Shown piece after piece: positions 30,845 to 43,489 of a stretch of 64,000 bases of DNA (the first letter of the stretch is position 1; each line of letters starts with the position of its first letter). Position numbers and translations under genes: made by a program. The notes under the pieces are model-generated. The model ran no database searches. It had not been told where the DNA came from and saw only the letters and a list, made by a program, of their open reading frames with translations. Source of the stretch: Corythucha ciliata (lineage: Eukaryota > Arthropoda > Insecta > Hemiptera > Tingidae); NCBI GenBank assembly GCA_038030265.1, contig CM075939.1:34329253-34393252 (forward strand), given 5' to 3'.

Positions 30845-32440
30845 TAGTTTTATGCGAAATTCACAGTTGCAGTACCTATACTAGAATCGCCATTTTTGTC
30901 CTCAAATCGCAATTTTCGTGCTAAAACCGCTATTTTTGTGCTAAAGTCGCAGTTTCGATGTAAAATTTTAAGTTTTGAGGTATAACCACTAATTTCATTT
31001 TTAGGGTTAAATCGCCAGTTTTTAGTAAATATTTCAGTTTTCTGGCAGCAGTTTTAGGGTGCAAACTTAAATTTTTTGTTAAAAAACGTCAGTTTTAGGA
31101 AAAAGTGGCCAGTTTTGTGGTAAAATCACAAGTTTTGGGTGAATGGTTTTTTAGTGCATTTCATTTAAAAATGCACTAATGGTCTTGCCCTGATGGTCGC
31201 ACATATGGGTCATGATACATTTTTTGGAAACCTGTCAAATTTAGTTCAGGGCTAAAATCACTATAGTATTGTCTTGAAAATCTTCCGATGTCAGCTTTGG
31301 TGTGAAATCTTCAGTTCTAGAGGTTTCCATATCAACAAAGAGACGATTTTAGTCCAATAATAAGGATTTCACGCCAAAGCTGACGTGTTATATAAAAAAC
31401 TGAAGATTTCGCTACAATAATGGTAATTTTACCCTTAAAATAAAGTCATTTTTTTCTCAAAATGAAAATATTACCCTGAAACTGGAGATTTTACAACAAA
31501 ACAAAAGTTTTTTTTTTGCCCAAAATTAAAGTTTTTACCCTAGAACAATCACCAGAAAACTTAAGTGTTCACTAAGAAACTGCCGATTTCACTCTCTAAA
31601 AAAAAAATAGGGGTTTTACCTCAAAACAAAAAATTTCGTCAGTTTTAACGTCAGTTTTGGAGTAAAATATCTAGATTTGTGGTAAAATAATCACATTCGT
31701 GGTGGTATAACCACGAGTTGTGGGCAAAAACGTCAGTTTAGGATGTAACGTGAGTTTTTTTTTTGTTGAAATCACCATTTACGCACAATTTTGCAACAGA
31801 GCAATTCATTCCCACCCGTCAGATGAAAATGAATTATGCCTATTAACATATAATTTAATTCAGAGTGGGCGGGTTAAAATTAACTGCCCAAATGCCGAAT
31901 TTTTCGCAAATAGGAAACGTAATTAGTAATCTTATTTTTTGGTATAACACTAACACGTCAATTTTGGCGAGAAATCGTTTGTTATTTTGAGTAAAATCAC
32001 CATCTTAGGGATAAACTCGTAGGTTTCAAGGCAGAGTTGTCAGTTTTGACGTAAAGTCATTCGTTTGAGTTCAACGCACCCGTTTTAGGGTAATATCATC
32101 AGTTTTAGAGTATACCTTGAGTAGGGGGGGGGATGGGGGTAAAATCGCCGTTGTGTTGGGAAATTGCGATGTCTGTTTCGAAATATGTCTTTAGTTTTGG
32201 GTTAAAAAATATCAGTTTTTTTTACGTCTCTCGGGCAAGTCGGACGCCCTGTACTGGAGGGTTAAGCCCCTCCTACAAGTATCAATATTTCTGGGGGAAA
32301 CAATGTCAATTTTTGGACAAAAAATCCTGAATAGAAGGCTACAACGATGGTTTCACAACAGAAATGTTAGTTTTTGACGGATTCTGAACATTTTTGTGAA
32401 AATTCAGTTTCTGGGAAACAATGACGATTTAAAGCACCTA
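30845..32440. repeat. Degenerate array, family 5, with internal strand switch
   Basis: Units of about 22-26 bp with theme GGTAAAATCGCCAGTTTTAGG. From about 30845 to 31320 and again from about 31640 they read in this orientation; between about 31330 and 31620 they read as the complement (AAAACTGAAGATTTTACC). A clear hairpin sits at the first switch: TGTCAGCTTTGGTGTGAAAT (31289) against GGATTTCACGCCAAAGCTGA (31363). The block 31800-31920 contains a MITE-like insertion with CCCACCCGTC. Confidence 0.75.
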
Positions 32441-32559
32441 AATCTGAGTAGACAAACTTCCAGTTATCTTGCTGGGGTCTCTTTTGCATCTGACATCTTC
32501 AGCCTAACCTTAGAGCAAGGGCTGGCTACGCCCTTAGCTGTGACATGACATGAATGACC

Positions 32560-33535
32560 CGAGTGCCTATAAGGCTGAAAAAAAAGATCCTGCGTGTTTT
32601 GTCCTCGTTCAAAACTAAGCGATTTGCTAAGCACCAAGATTGCACAAGCGAGGAGGCGGATTCCAGTACATCAGTGATAAGCTCAGCCTCAGAGTGACCA
32701 GAGGAAAGAACTGTCGATTCGTCGGCATAGGTGAAATATGATGAGAAGATGAGAAGTATAGGTCGTTAATATAGCGCAGAGGCCCAAAATGATCCCTGAT
32801 TTGCTCCAAGATGCCGCACAAAAGCGAGCTCAGACCTGGATCCTCCAAACAACGCGCACTGCGTCCAACTCACAAGATGCAGCAACAACAAAAAATTCGT
32901 AGAAGTGTTCGGTAGAGAGCCAAAGGACCCAGAAGCTGAATTAATGAAAAAAAAAGCATTAAAGATAGCGGCATCAAGATCGGAGGAGAGGTCAAAGACC
33001 TAGACGGGCAGACAGTAACTGCTCCTTCCTGAGCCGCCTGTGTATTTGATACATTCAGCTGATTGATACATACGGGCTGCTATGTATTTGATACCATTCA
33101 GAAAGGAGTCAAAGTAAGTCAAAATGGAGAAGTATCGCTTCCTCCTCACGAAACCGTATGAAGATCCTCATCACTTAGCTTCGATCCTCAGTAAACCAAC
33201 GAATACGCTGCCACGAAATTCTCACCTTCCTTGTCGGGAGCACACATGCAGTCCATGAAGCTGAGGAAGGTAACCAGGAAAATTGCGGCCTCAAGTCTTA
33301 AGTATTTGTCGGCATACACGCCAAACCATAGACCCGCAGTCGAAGAGAGACAGTGTCTGAGCAGGAAGATCCTGACTGAAGTCACCGTACGAACTATCTT
33401 ATAGCGGGGCGCCGCCACTCGGACGCGGGGTAATCGGATGGTTAGCTCCAAGGCACTGTGATCTGAGAGGCAGAGGGAACTATGACGAAAAAAATAAGAC
33501 AAGCATGACGTAAAGGCATGACTGCTTCCCACTAC
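32560..33535 (-). pseudogene. Second, heavily decayed LINE (EN and RT remnants), minus strand
   Basis: On the minus strand the order is SDHSALELTIRLP (end of endonuclease, about 33430-33475), LEAAIFLVTFLSFMD (linker), FGPLRYINDLYF (RT motif B to C region, about 32780) and LANRLVLNEDKT (RT motif D, about 32600). Frameshifts separate them. The wording resembles CR1/Jockey-type LINEs lacking RNase H, thus a different family from the copy at 13780. Motif A and YADD were not located. Confidence 0.65.
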
Positions 33536-33624
33536 AGTGCGTCCTCGTGGAACCAGTTAAGGCCAGAGACAAGCCGAACGGATTGATGATGTCCGTAAAC
33601 GTTTGAGTGATGCTTTAAATCAGC

Positions 33625-34030
33625 GACAAGGTTGACATAGAGAAGCTCCAACCACAGAAAGGCTCCAAAGCTACAACCTCAGAAAAGTTTCAACCGCAGA
33701 AAGGCCCAAACCACAGTTAAGCTATACAACCGGAGAAGTGTTCAAACCACAGAAAAGCTCCAGGCACAAGTCCCGACCGAAAAAGCTCTAACCACCAAAA
33801 CCTCTTGTCACAAAAAGGTTGAATGATGAAAAGCCTCGGTCACAGAATGGTACTACCACAAAAAGTTTGAACCCCGAAAATCTCGAACAACAAATGCTCC
33901 AAGCACAAAACGCCCTGACCATAAGAAGCGCTAACCATAAAAAAACCTTGCCCGCAGAAAATTCTAACCCCAAAAATGATCCAACTCACAAAAAGATCGG
34001 ACCAAAAAAAGCACTAACCACAAACAAAAT
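33625..34030. repeat. Degenerate array, family 4 (AACCACAGAAAAGCTC)
   Basis: About 20-22-bp units such as CAAACCACAGAAAAGCTCCA repeat for about 400 bp. Related units occur singly at about 5045-5095 and, reversed, at 62370-62440 (TGTGGTTAGAGCTTTGCTGT). The 112-residue plus-strand ORF at 33819 is repeat-derived. Confidence 0.7.
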
Positions 34031-36746
34031 GCGGTTGAACAATTTATACAAACAAACGAATATTTTTGCCTCGTCAAATGTAAACAAAGTTTGGTCCAAT
34101 ATAATCGCTGATCGTGGTGGATGCGCTCCGTCTCAAAATGTGTATTTGCTGGCATAGTTGCAAACAGGTTGACAGATGTTTTTGTGTCACTGAACACCAC
34201 CAATTCACTGAAGTATAATTATTACGCGAATATTTTTTTCAAATTCCTAGAAAATCCAAGACTGCCGTACAGAATTCGCCAAATTATTTTCATTGCTGGC
34301 GTGGATTAGTGCTTGGAAATCTGGGGTACACGTTTAATATAATATTGAGTGTACATATAAGTAATAACATAAGTCAAGAAAAATCTCCCTCCCGCCAATT
34401 ACTCTTTAAACGCACAACCGAATCAGAACTTGACGCTCTAAAATTAATGAAATAAGCAAGCTTTCGTTAGTTGATAACGCTTCAAAGTAATTCGCGAAAA
34501 ACATAGTAAAGTCTCCGATTCACGTTTTGCGCCCGTCAAAAGTTTTCTCCGGGCTAAATTGGGCGTGTAAAACGCATAATTAATACACGAGCAGGAAACG
34601 TTTCTAACTTGCAAGCACTCTGTCTTCTAATTCTCTCCACCCTTCGCAAATCAAAATCCTTTATACTAAATAATAGGGCGCAGGGAATTATTATTTTCCG
34701 ACCGACTATTGCGAAGTTCTTCTCAACGCTCTTCAGCGTTTGTCATTAGAAGCACTCTAGGTAACTACTATCAAATGATGGACTTCTGTGAAGTCTGGGG
34801 GCCACATTCCGAAACCGTGTGAAAATGCCGCAAAAAGCGTGTTGCTATGGCGTGATAATGTTATTCGTTATTTGGCGTCCTTGGATCCTCCTTGCGGCAT
34901 TTTTTCCCGACCGATCAGAATAAGGCCCCTGGAGTACGATAAATTTAAGCGAGAAGAGTGCCAGGAAGTGCGTTTTATTTCTATTTTTTAAAGGTTTTAC
35001 GCTTTTCATAATATTATAAGGCGGTGAACACATTACGGCTGTGAAGCTGCTAATTTTTTCGACCCGTTTTTGGCAAGAAAAGGATAGTGAAAGTTATTTT
35101 TCTTAGAAATGTAATTTCCTTCATGCTGTCTACGAATTGAAGCCAAGTGTAGCTTGTTTAAGTGAAACACAAGATAGTTACGCCATGGCCATATTAATCT
35201 TATGCTCCAAATAAAGAACGTCAATTGTTTTGTATTTTGGCAGGTGCATTGCTTTCGATCTTGTTTTTATGCTCAATGGTCCATTTGTTTTTTACCAGAA
35301 ACGAAGGGAGGAAAATGATTTCAAAGTCATGTGAGTGTAAATGATCAGTCCTATATAGAAAAAGAGCTAGCAGCAAAGAATGCAAAACTCGGATGACGTA
35401 CCCGAGATCACAGAGCCGCCGCTCTCAAATTTAAACAGAAACACTGTTAATGCTTCATGAAATGAGTATTGTAAGCCATGTCGGCGGAGATGAATACATG
35501 AAAAGCTGCAAACAATAAAGCGATAAATCAAACGAAAAACAACAGAATAAAACAAAAATAAGAAAACAGTAAAGCGGTAAGCCTATCAATCCTATAATAC
35601 CCGTTTCAAGGATGAAGAGATGAGATAGTTCTGGGATTCCCATTATACGAATCTAGTAAAAACGAGAAACAAACCCAACACTAGGGAAAATCAATTTTGA
35701 ACACCCTTCCCCTCCCATCAACCAGTAAAATCAAAACACTTTCCAGGCAGCCATCTCTTTGCAATGCCTTTAAAATAGGAGTTTCCCATTCCATCTTAGG
35801 TCAAGTCCCATCAATATTCAAAAAGAAGAATGGGAAAACGAGAATGAAAAAAATAAAAATTTCTCCAACTTTTTTGTAGTTATTGTGTTTCATGAAATTG
35901 TATATTAACAAGATGACTGCGAAATTGTTGATTGATGAGAGCGAACTGAACAGGCCTCACAATTCGCTTTCACGGCGAGCTAATTCACGTTTCAGGAAAA
36001 GTTTAAACAAACATGCGTCTATATTGAGAAAATAATATCCCCCCCGCTTATTTTCTATGTTGTTTGTATTCATTGATTTATTGCGAGGCTTAATTTACGA
36101 AGCTAGAAAGAGAAAAATACTACCTGATGCCATAAACATGCAATTAAGCATTAATCTAAAAATCATTTTTTATTTGTGACAAACCAAACCTTGATATTTC
36201 GACGAAGATACTGTCCACGCCTTTTATTGGTTTGTTGAGGCGTCAACATTTATCTGAACGTTTCGAACAAATTAGTAGTGAAATTTAAGCGAATGGAAAA
36301 ATCAGAATAATTTGATAAGACGCCTAAGGGTGAAGATACATTATTTTAATCAACGTCCTATACTCACAAAAGTTTTATGTGCGGAGTTTGTTGTGCACCC
36401 TTTTTAAGATAGAACACAGACAAATCGGCCCAGTAGTGAAAGTTTCTTTGATGTTTAGTTTATTCATAGGCCATCAAATTGTACGTGTGTTAGGTAAGAT
36501 AAATACGTATTTTAAAGGGCTCGTGTGGGCTTCGGAACTTCCTAGATACCAAAAGGCCGAAGGCCCTAGCCCTCCTGGCCCCCTATCCTAGCACTGGTGG
36601 TGGGCCTAGGTTCTCGTTCACGAAGACACGTCCTCGCTTTAGGTCATTTTTGTTGTCCTCGTTAGAATACTGTCCTTGAAACATTTCCTGTTTTTTCTTA
36701 CATAATTTTTTAGACTGCCCCTATACATCCGAGGAAAATAATTGAT

Positions 36747-36786
<40 letters not shown>

Positions 36787-36956
36787 GCCCGGTAAAGGCC
36801 ATATTGCAAAAATTAAAATTGGTCCTTCACTGATCTGGGGAAACTACACGATATGAGGATATCTATGAGTCACTCGTAAATCTGAAAAATTGGCCGTCCG
36901 GTTGCCTGATAGCGCCTTCGAGGGTGTTTAGCCCGTCCATTACGATTAGTGATGGT
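34031..36956. other. Intronic DNA with an (AAT)n microsatellite
   Basis: Mostly unremarkable. A perfect (AAT)n run of about 38 bp lies at 36749-36786. No exon, hairpin element or array was recognised in the remaining 2.9 kb. Confidence 0.5.
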
Positions 36957-37930
36957 CAGTGCCGGCCTTAGACATTTGGCGCCCCCGGGCGACTCATTCA
37001 ACAGCGCCCCCATGAAGTCATCATTCATAATAAGCCGCAATTTGTGCGTTTTCTCAATTTTCACCAATAATTGGCGTTTTTTCTGCACTTCAGGCCCTTC
37101 TTCTCAATTACATCGGTGAATTAGCAATTTATTGTCTCCATTTTAGCCGTGAATAAACGATGTGTCTCCATTTTAGCTGCGGGTAAGCGATTTTTCTCAA
37201 TTTTTGCCGTAACTTACCGCTTTCTAATTGGTTACGAATAAGTTGCCTCCGGAAACCGCTCTTTAAGAGGATGTATATGAGAAGGCGGACTTGTATGCTT
37301 TTCTTGGGGAAATTACGTAGCAAAAAGTTTGCAAAAGCGCTAATATTCGTGACTAAAGCAGTGAAAATGCGTTATTCGCGGTATCTGCACGAAACAAATA
37401 AGAAACCATAAATTGATAAATAATCAGTGATTCGCGGTGTAACTATAGATATGCCTCTTTACGCTACTAAGAAACGCTAATTCAAGACTATAAAAGTGAG
37501 ACAAAAATCGTGGCTAAAATTAAAAATACTGATTCGGGTCTAAAATTGAGAAAAATGACATATTCGCAACTGAAATTGCAAGAAATCGCCCATTAGCGGA
37601 TACAACAGAGAAAATCCGCTAATTCGCGGCTAAATTTGCAAAAAAACGCTAATTCACGACTGAAATTTGGAAGAATGGCTAATTAGCGCAGCTAAAATTG
37701 GGGCAAACGTTGATCCACGGCAAAAGTTATTGAGAAAATCGCTAGTTAAATAACTGCTAAAATTGAGAAAAATCTCTAATTCATGGACAAATAGGAATAA
37801 ACTAACTCGCGGATAGAAAAAAGTTCCTAAAAAATGTTAATACTCGGATGCAAATGATAAAAATCGGCTAAAATTTAGTAAAACGCTGGTTCGTGGCTAA
37901 AATACACGAAAACACAAATCCGTGGCTTCT
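36957..37930. mobile_element. CAGTGCCGGC-type element carrying a two-way family 1 array
   Basis: The left end is CAGTGCCGGCCTTAGACATT followed by TGGCGCCCCCGGGCG. It is followed by forward family 1 units (37030-37250), a central block (GATGTATATGAGAAGGCG, GCAAAAAGTT at about 37270-37335), then reverse units (37335-37930). The same order (forward array, central block, reverse array, CAGTGCCGGC end) occurs at 5195-7507. The right terminus is missing here, replaced by LINE-like sequence at 37933. Confidence 0.6.
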
Positions 37931-37932
37931 GA

Positions 37933-38100
37933 ATGCAACTAAAACTATTGCTGGGCATGTCGGTGAAAATTAATGAAATTAACGTGTTCCTACATCATCG
38001 GGAGGACATTCTGGCGTTCGGCGTGACTGAGCATTGGCGGCGTCGGGACTCGCCTTTATGGCTCTCCTGGTGGTTTTTCATGTATATCGAGCTTTGGGGG
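37933..38100 (+). pseudogene. Short LINE endonuclease fragment
   Basis: The plus frame reads INEINVFLHHREDILAFGVTEHW. This resembles the N-terminal part of CR1/RTE-like endonucleases, where a helix is followed by a D-I/L-x-x-x-TEHW motif. The ORF continues as low-similarity sequence to 38205. Too short to assign to a clade. Confidence 0.45.
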
Positions 38101-38639
38101 GGGGGGATAGTAGATCGAACGGAGGGTCGGCAAAGTTCAACTGTGGTGATGTGTGATTGTGTGCGAAGCACCCGCGCTTTGAAAGATTCTCCCGGGAGAA
38201 TGTAATCGAAATTTCGGCGTAGTTTGGTTCACACGCCTTGATTTACTAGTTTGCGTCATAGAGCAACCACCCGGATTTAATTAATTTGCGACAAGACCCT
38301 GTCTGGCTCACGACCAGAGAACAAGTCCACAAATTCGAGGCGTAAGGCTTTGTAAGCACTTCCCGAACATGTGCGATCCTTGAATTGGCCTCTTCAGGTG
38401 GCGCCTCAAAAAACAGTGCAACGTCTAGCCAACATTCGTTTATGACGTTGGACGTTGACTTACAAGTGTATCATTCGTATTATCAACGAAATGTTTAATT
38501 TGATTGTTGATTAGGTACGTCTAAAAGCGTGCATTACACTGCGAAATTTGATTTTCTGTGTCCCCCCCCCCATTGGGTGAGAAACCTCGCAGAACGATTT
38601 TTAAAGGGACAATATTGGCCGGGTTGGTGTTTGAAGATG

Positions 38640-39880
38640 CCAAAGGAGCGGAAGTTGGGAGTTTGAAGGCACCAAAACCTACGAAATTGGTTTTGGTACT
38701 GTAAAATCTGCGAATTTGAGTTTTTGAAAGAGCTGAACCCGCGAAATTAGCCGTTTGAAGAAGTCAAGGGTGCGTAATTTAGTTTTGTAACCGCAAAAGC
38801 CACGAAATTGATTCATAAAACAACCAATACCACGAAGTTTGGTTTTAGAAAAATATTAATCCCAAGAAACGATTATTTGTAGCACGGAAAACAGCCAATT
38901 GGGTATCGAAATGTATTTTCGGAGAGACAAACCCATTTAATTTTCTTTTTTTTTAAGAGATAAATTTGCAAATTTTGGTTTTTCAAGATCCAACCCACGA
39001 AATTGGTTCGCACTCGAGTCAGTTCCACTTTTCTGGTTCCTCCACGCCAGACGTTAGCTCTAGGACCCGCTGAATTGGTTTTGAATGATTCAGTATTCCA
39101 CGAAATTTCATTTTTGAGGAAACCGAAACTGCAAAAATTGTTCTATGTGTTGGCCGAAACGACGAAATTGCTTGGGCGGGGGAGCGGGGGGGGGGGGCGA
39201 AATATTTGTTTAACAAAGGAGCCAGACCCGAGACATGGTTCTTCGAAATGGGCAAACACTGTGAAGTTATAACTTTGAAAAATGTGAAATCCGGGAAGAT
39301 GGCCTTCTTATTAAGGAGCCAATCCCACAAAATTGGCTTCCAATGTGCCAGAAACACAAAATTTGGTTTTTGCAAGAGCCAATCCTGCAAGATTGCTTTT
39401 TAAAAAGGAAATTAAGGCGAAATTTGTTCTCAAAACAGCAACATTTGGCCGTGTGTATGCAGGATGTAAGTTCCAAATACACGAAATTTGAACTACAAAA
39501 TAAAAAAACCGGCGGAATTTCTTTTATTAAGGCCTCAAAGGCGTAAAATATGTTTCTTGAACGACGTGTAATTAATTCTTTTCAACAGGCCATCCCCACA
39601 AAATTGGCCTTTTAGGGAGTTAATCCTGCAAAATGGATTTTGGAATGTGCAAACCCCACGAAATAGTTTTCTGTAAGTTCCAAAACCACAAAATTTTGAT
39701 GCTGAAAGGACTACACCCGCGAAATTGATTTTTTTGGGTTAATGCCTGAAACAGCAAATTCTAGCCACAGATGTAAACAATACCTCGCAGAAGAGGAAGG
39801 TGACCCAGGAATCAGCTGTTTCACCTCCTCGGTTGGCGTCTCGAATAACGAAAACCCGCAAAATTTTGCTTCAAAGTGTG
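38640..39880. repeat. Degenerate array, family 2 (second large block)
   Basis: Diverged units with theme CGAAATTTGGTTTTTGAA, interspersed with CACGAAATTG. A 12-nt G-run at 39186-39197 lies inside. Includes the 123-residue minus ORF (39019-39390), which is made of repeats. Confidence 0.75.
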
Positions 39881-41813
39881 AGAAAGGGCATTCCAGTGCT
39901 TATATACTTTTGATATTCCAATGCTATGATTGGTGGGCAGCTCAAAAGGGTGATCGCTATTGCGGAAGAAGTATAAATTGATTCCATTTTTTGATATTGT
40001 CTCATTAATTACGTCCTCGTTTTTTGTCCTTGCCTGGAAGTCGAGGCTCTGGCAACCCTACCAAGAGGTAACCTTGCTTTTCTGTCTTCGAAGGCAAGAA
40101 GAAGCCGGAATCTAAATAACGGAGTTCACGTGGGAAAATAACCCCACCATCAAGAGAAATCCAATCAACAAAAATGTAAATAAAGATGAAACCCACTTCT
40201 CTCTCCAACCTTTCTAACCATCTTGTGCAACAATTGAAGGGCTGACACGCGAGATGATAACATAGAGATTTCTGAGTTCATGCCTTTAGAAGGGCTCACT
40301 GGAAAGGCCTGGGTCGTTTAGTTAGCATAACCAAATAGCATTTTCGGGGTGCGGGTTGAAAATTCTCACTCCTTCGTTTCTTCCAAAGGAAATAGGAAAC
40401 AGGGAAATACGTATATAAAATAGAAATGTTGTATGAATAGGATAGTAACGATTGTGCGTTAGAAAACCGGCGGGGGTAGCTTTTGACAAAGGCACGTCAA
40501 AAAATCTGTGATTCTCATGTAATAGGGTCAGGTTGCTATGGAAGGACAAGGATTATGTTTTCTTTTTCTTTCACTGCCTGGAATCTTTGTATAATGCAGG
40601 AATGTAGATGAAAATAAATAAAACTATACTTTCTTAATAATATGACCGAACTTTCAAAACTGGGTTGTTTTTTCCTACTTGGCTTTCAAAACAGGTCTCT
40701 TGATTAATTTAAATTAAGTGCGTGAGAGTAGGTGGGTTGAAAAAAAAAAAAAAAAGGCGTTCCTCACGACGCAAAATAATAATAAATTAAGGAGGTATAA
40801 GAAAAGGGATTTTAGAGGCTTTCGAGCAGAAGGGATGATTAGACTGGGCGGGGACCTAACATAAATATTACTTTAGTACTCGAGGCAGGAAGAAATTTTG
40901 CAGCAAAAAAAAACTAAAAATAAATAGCCCCGTCCCCAATTCACTTTCTTCTAAAACCTGGATAGGGATTGGGAGCGCGGCGGGGAAAGGGTGGTTTAAA
41001 TACACTTTGTGCACCTCTTTCCATCAATCCTTGTCTTTACAGAAGAAACACCTATGAAATCTATCCTCATCACCCTTCCTATTTTTCTTTATTGAATGGT
41101 GAAAAAATGAAGGCAACGCTTATATCCATGCCAATTTGGAGTTTAGAGGGACAGGGACAAATGACCGGTCGTAAAAGAAGACGCATTTTGTTAAGTCACC
41201 GATCTTCGCTGAAAACGTAAAAGGCAAGTTGAGTGGGCTTGATGGAAGACCAATTAGAAGAGATAAATGGAAAAGAACGTGTCTGTAGAAAAGGAATCGG
41301 TTCAAAAAGGTGTGGGAGCGTTACCTATCGTATCTGGCTAACTGTATCACGCACCCACTCACACGCCACACATAAAAAAGGGAGCTTTGGCTCTAAAAAT
41401 TCAGGGGGTCTAACAATCCGAAGAAAAAATCATCGATCACATAATTCTAACCAATCGTTCTCTTACACGGGTCTTTCTTCACGTGTTTACAGGCAACGCG
41501 CTAGGCCGTTTGTTTCAAATTGGCCATTGTCCAAACCCATTTAACATCGCAGAACATGTCGAACAACCCTATACCGGGGTGATTTTAAGTTTGTTCCGCT
41601 TCAATCTGAAATGTTTGAGAAAAGTAGAGACGGGGGAGGGGTTGAATCCCAGCCTGATTTTGAAGGTGTTTTGTCGCGTGAAGCCAATCTTGGAACTTTT
41701 GTCCGAAACTTCGTCGTTTAGGAAATCTTCCCCACCAAACATCAAAGAAGGGGAGGGGCTAGCGTAATCATAGTGATGCCAATCTTTCATCCCCGGTCCA
41801 CAGCATTATATTA
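39881..41813. other. Intronic DNA, nothing recognised
   Basis: No array and no domain-bearing ORF. A poly(A) tract near 40740 might mark an old retrotransposed tail but nothing upstream supports it. Confidence 0.4.
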
Positions 41814-41950
41814 GAGAGATTTTGCAAACCGCTCCGCTAACGCTAACGTTAACGCTATTCCCGTTTCAACCAACGAAATTTTTACTACCCTTAGCAACGC
41901 GTACACAAAAATTAACTTTAGCGTTAACGGGACTGGTTGCAAAATCTCTC
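41814..41950. mobile_element. MITE with GAGAGATTTTGCAA ends
   Basis: Terminal inverted repeats GAGAGATTTTGCAAACC / GAGAGATTTTGCAACC, extending imperfectly through CGTTAACGCTA-type inner sequence. TA flanks both ends (possibly a TA duplication). About 137 bp, no coding capacity. Confidence 0.7.
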
Positions 41951-43181
41951 TATTAAAGAACACACAAGAACAAGTCTGGTCTACAATTAAATGAACAAAC
42001 CAATCGAAAATGCTTGCGCATACGTTTTTTCCCCCAACAGCCCATTTTTAAGTTATACAAGGTAAGGGCTGTAGTATAGCGCGCAAATAAAATAAAATTC
42101 AGGTTGTATATGGGCGTAAAGGGGAAAAATTACGATCGCGTTCTTTAAATTACCTCTAAAGAAATTGAAAATTCCTCATTTATGACATCGTGTTATAGAC
42201 AATTTTTTCTTCTATTTCAGACAGCTTTATGAGCTCATATTTTGCTGCATTAAACCGCCAAAGCGCGTACTAAACCGTTAAGTTAGTCACAACATAAACC
42301 TTTCCATTCCTTCAAACGAGAACGGGCACCTTTTTGTTTGGCACCCAACTTTTCTCGAACATGATTGATGGTTTCTTGGTTGCCACGTGCGATTTGATAA
42401 AGCTGCGGAGGTGGGATTTCGAGGACAGTGTTGCCATTTTAAGACCGCGCCCGTTCGAGATTAATCTTATAGCTTTGGGATATATTGGCGATTGTAGCTA
42501 AGCGAGGCGATCTCTGGTGACTTCACTGAGAAGTTACGAAAGCGGAACTTTTTTCTCATAAAAGTAGGTATGGCAGAGTGGGACTATTCGCACGCACATC
42601 CACAGCCAAAAGTGATGATAGTACCGGCTTCATTATCAAATAAACCCGAAACCAGTGATACATAAAATAAACTAGATTTCTCATCACCGAAAGCGAGCCA
42701 TCAGAAACTGGATGAGAGGGGTGGGGTTCAAACTTAGGTACCAGTTATGTAGGTATTGTCATATAATCAGTGGGGTATTACACCTATCGGGGCCCCGGGC
42801 GGAAATCTTTATGAGCCCCCTTAGAGCCGTCTCTGAAGCTCTGAAACTAAGTATTTGCTTAAAAGGCGTCAAATCGGTCATTCTAATTAGTATGGGTATT
42901 CGTGTTTAACATTTATATTATCGACGTAAACCCTGTTATTTCGTATTTTTTTGTGTCCAGTTTCTTCGTTTCTATGGTCTTACCCATCTGTTCGGAATTT
43001 ACCGGAATTTACCATGTAACAAATACAAGGGTTAACATTTTTCTTGAATAGCCCTAGTGACTCACCGGTTTCGAATCGAAATAAGCAAATACTCAATTTG
43101 AGTGACGGCCTGAGGGGTACGCATCCCATTCTCAACTGGTTTTCAATTTTAGCCGTGAACTAGCAGTTTTTTTCACCTTTA

Positions 43182-43301
43182 GGCCCGCAGCAAATTGAGC
43201 CCACGCGTCACCCAAGCTCAAAAAACGGTTAAAAGACGATCCATTTTCAACTGTTTTTTGAGCTTGGGTGACCCACGCGTGGGCTCAATTTGCGGCGGGC
43301 C
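43182..43301. mobile_element. TTA-target hairpin MITE (GGCCCGC ends)
   Basis: A 120-bp near-perfect hairpin: GGCCCGCAGCAAATTGAGCC then CACGCGT...CACCCAAGCTCAAAAAAC on the left, mirrored on the right. Flanked by TTA at 43179-43181 and 43302-43304. A 3-bp TTA/TAA duplication with GG-starting ends is typical of the PIF/Harbinger superfamily. Confidence 0.8.
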
Positions 43302-43304
43302 TTA

Positions 43305-43452
43305 GACCCGTATGCTAAGCCGTTCCTCGAAATTTCCTCGTCTCCAACCTTCCTCGCAAACTGTAGGATCACACGTTATTTTATAATTTTTCCAGTTTGG
43401 GAGGGAGGTTTGAGGTTGAGGAAAATTCGAGGAACGACTTGGCATACGGGCC
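43305..43452. mobile_element. TTA-target MITE (GGCCCGTATGCC ends), directly abutting another
   Basis: 148 bp with inverted ends GRCCCGTATGCYAAG and CGTTCCTCGAA. Flanked by TTA at 43302-43304 and 43453-43455, sharing the first TTA with the neighbouring MITE. A truncated relative lies at 25490-25605. The ORFs here (43290-43559 and its complement) are MITE plus array sequence. Confidence 0.8.
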
Positions 43453-43489
43453 TTAGTCATGAATATATGAGTTCCAAAAATCTTAGCGG

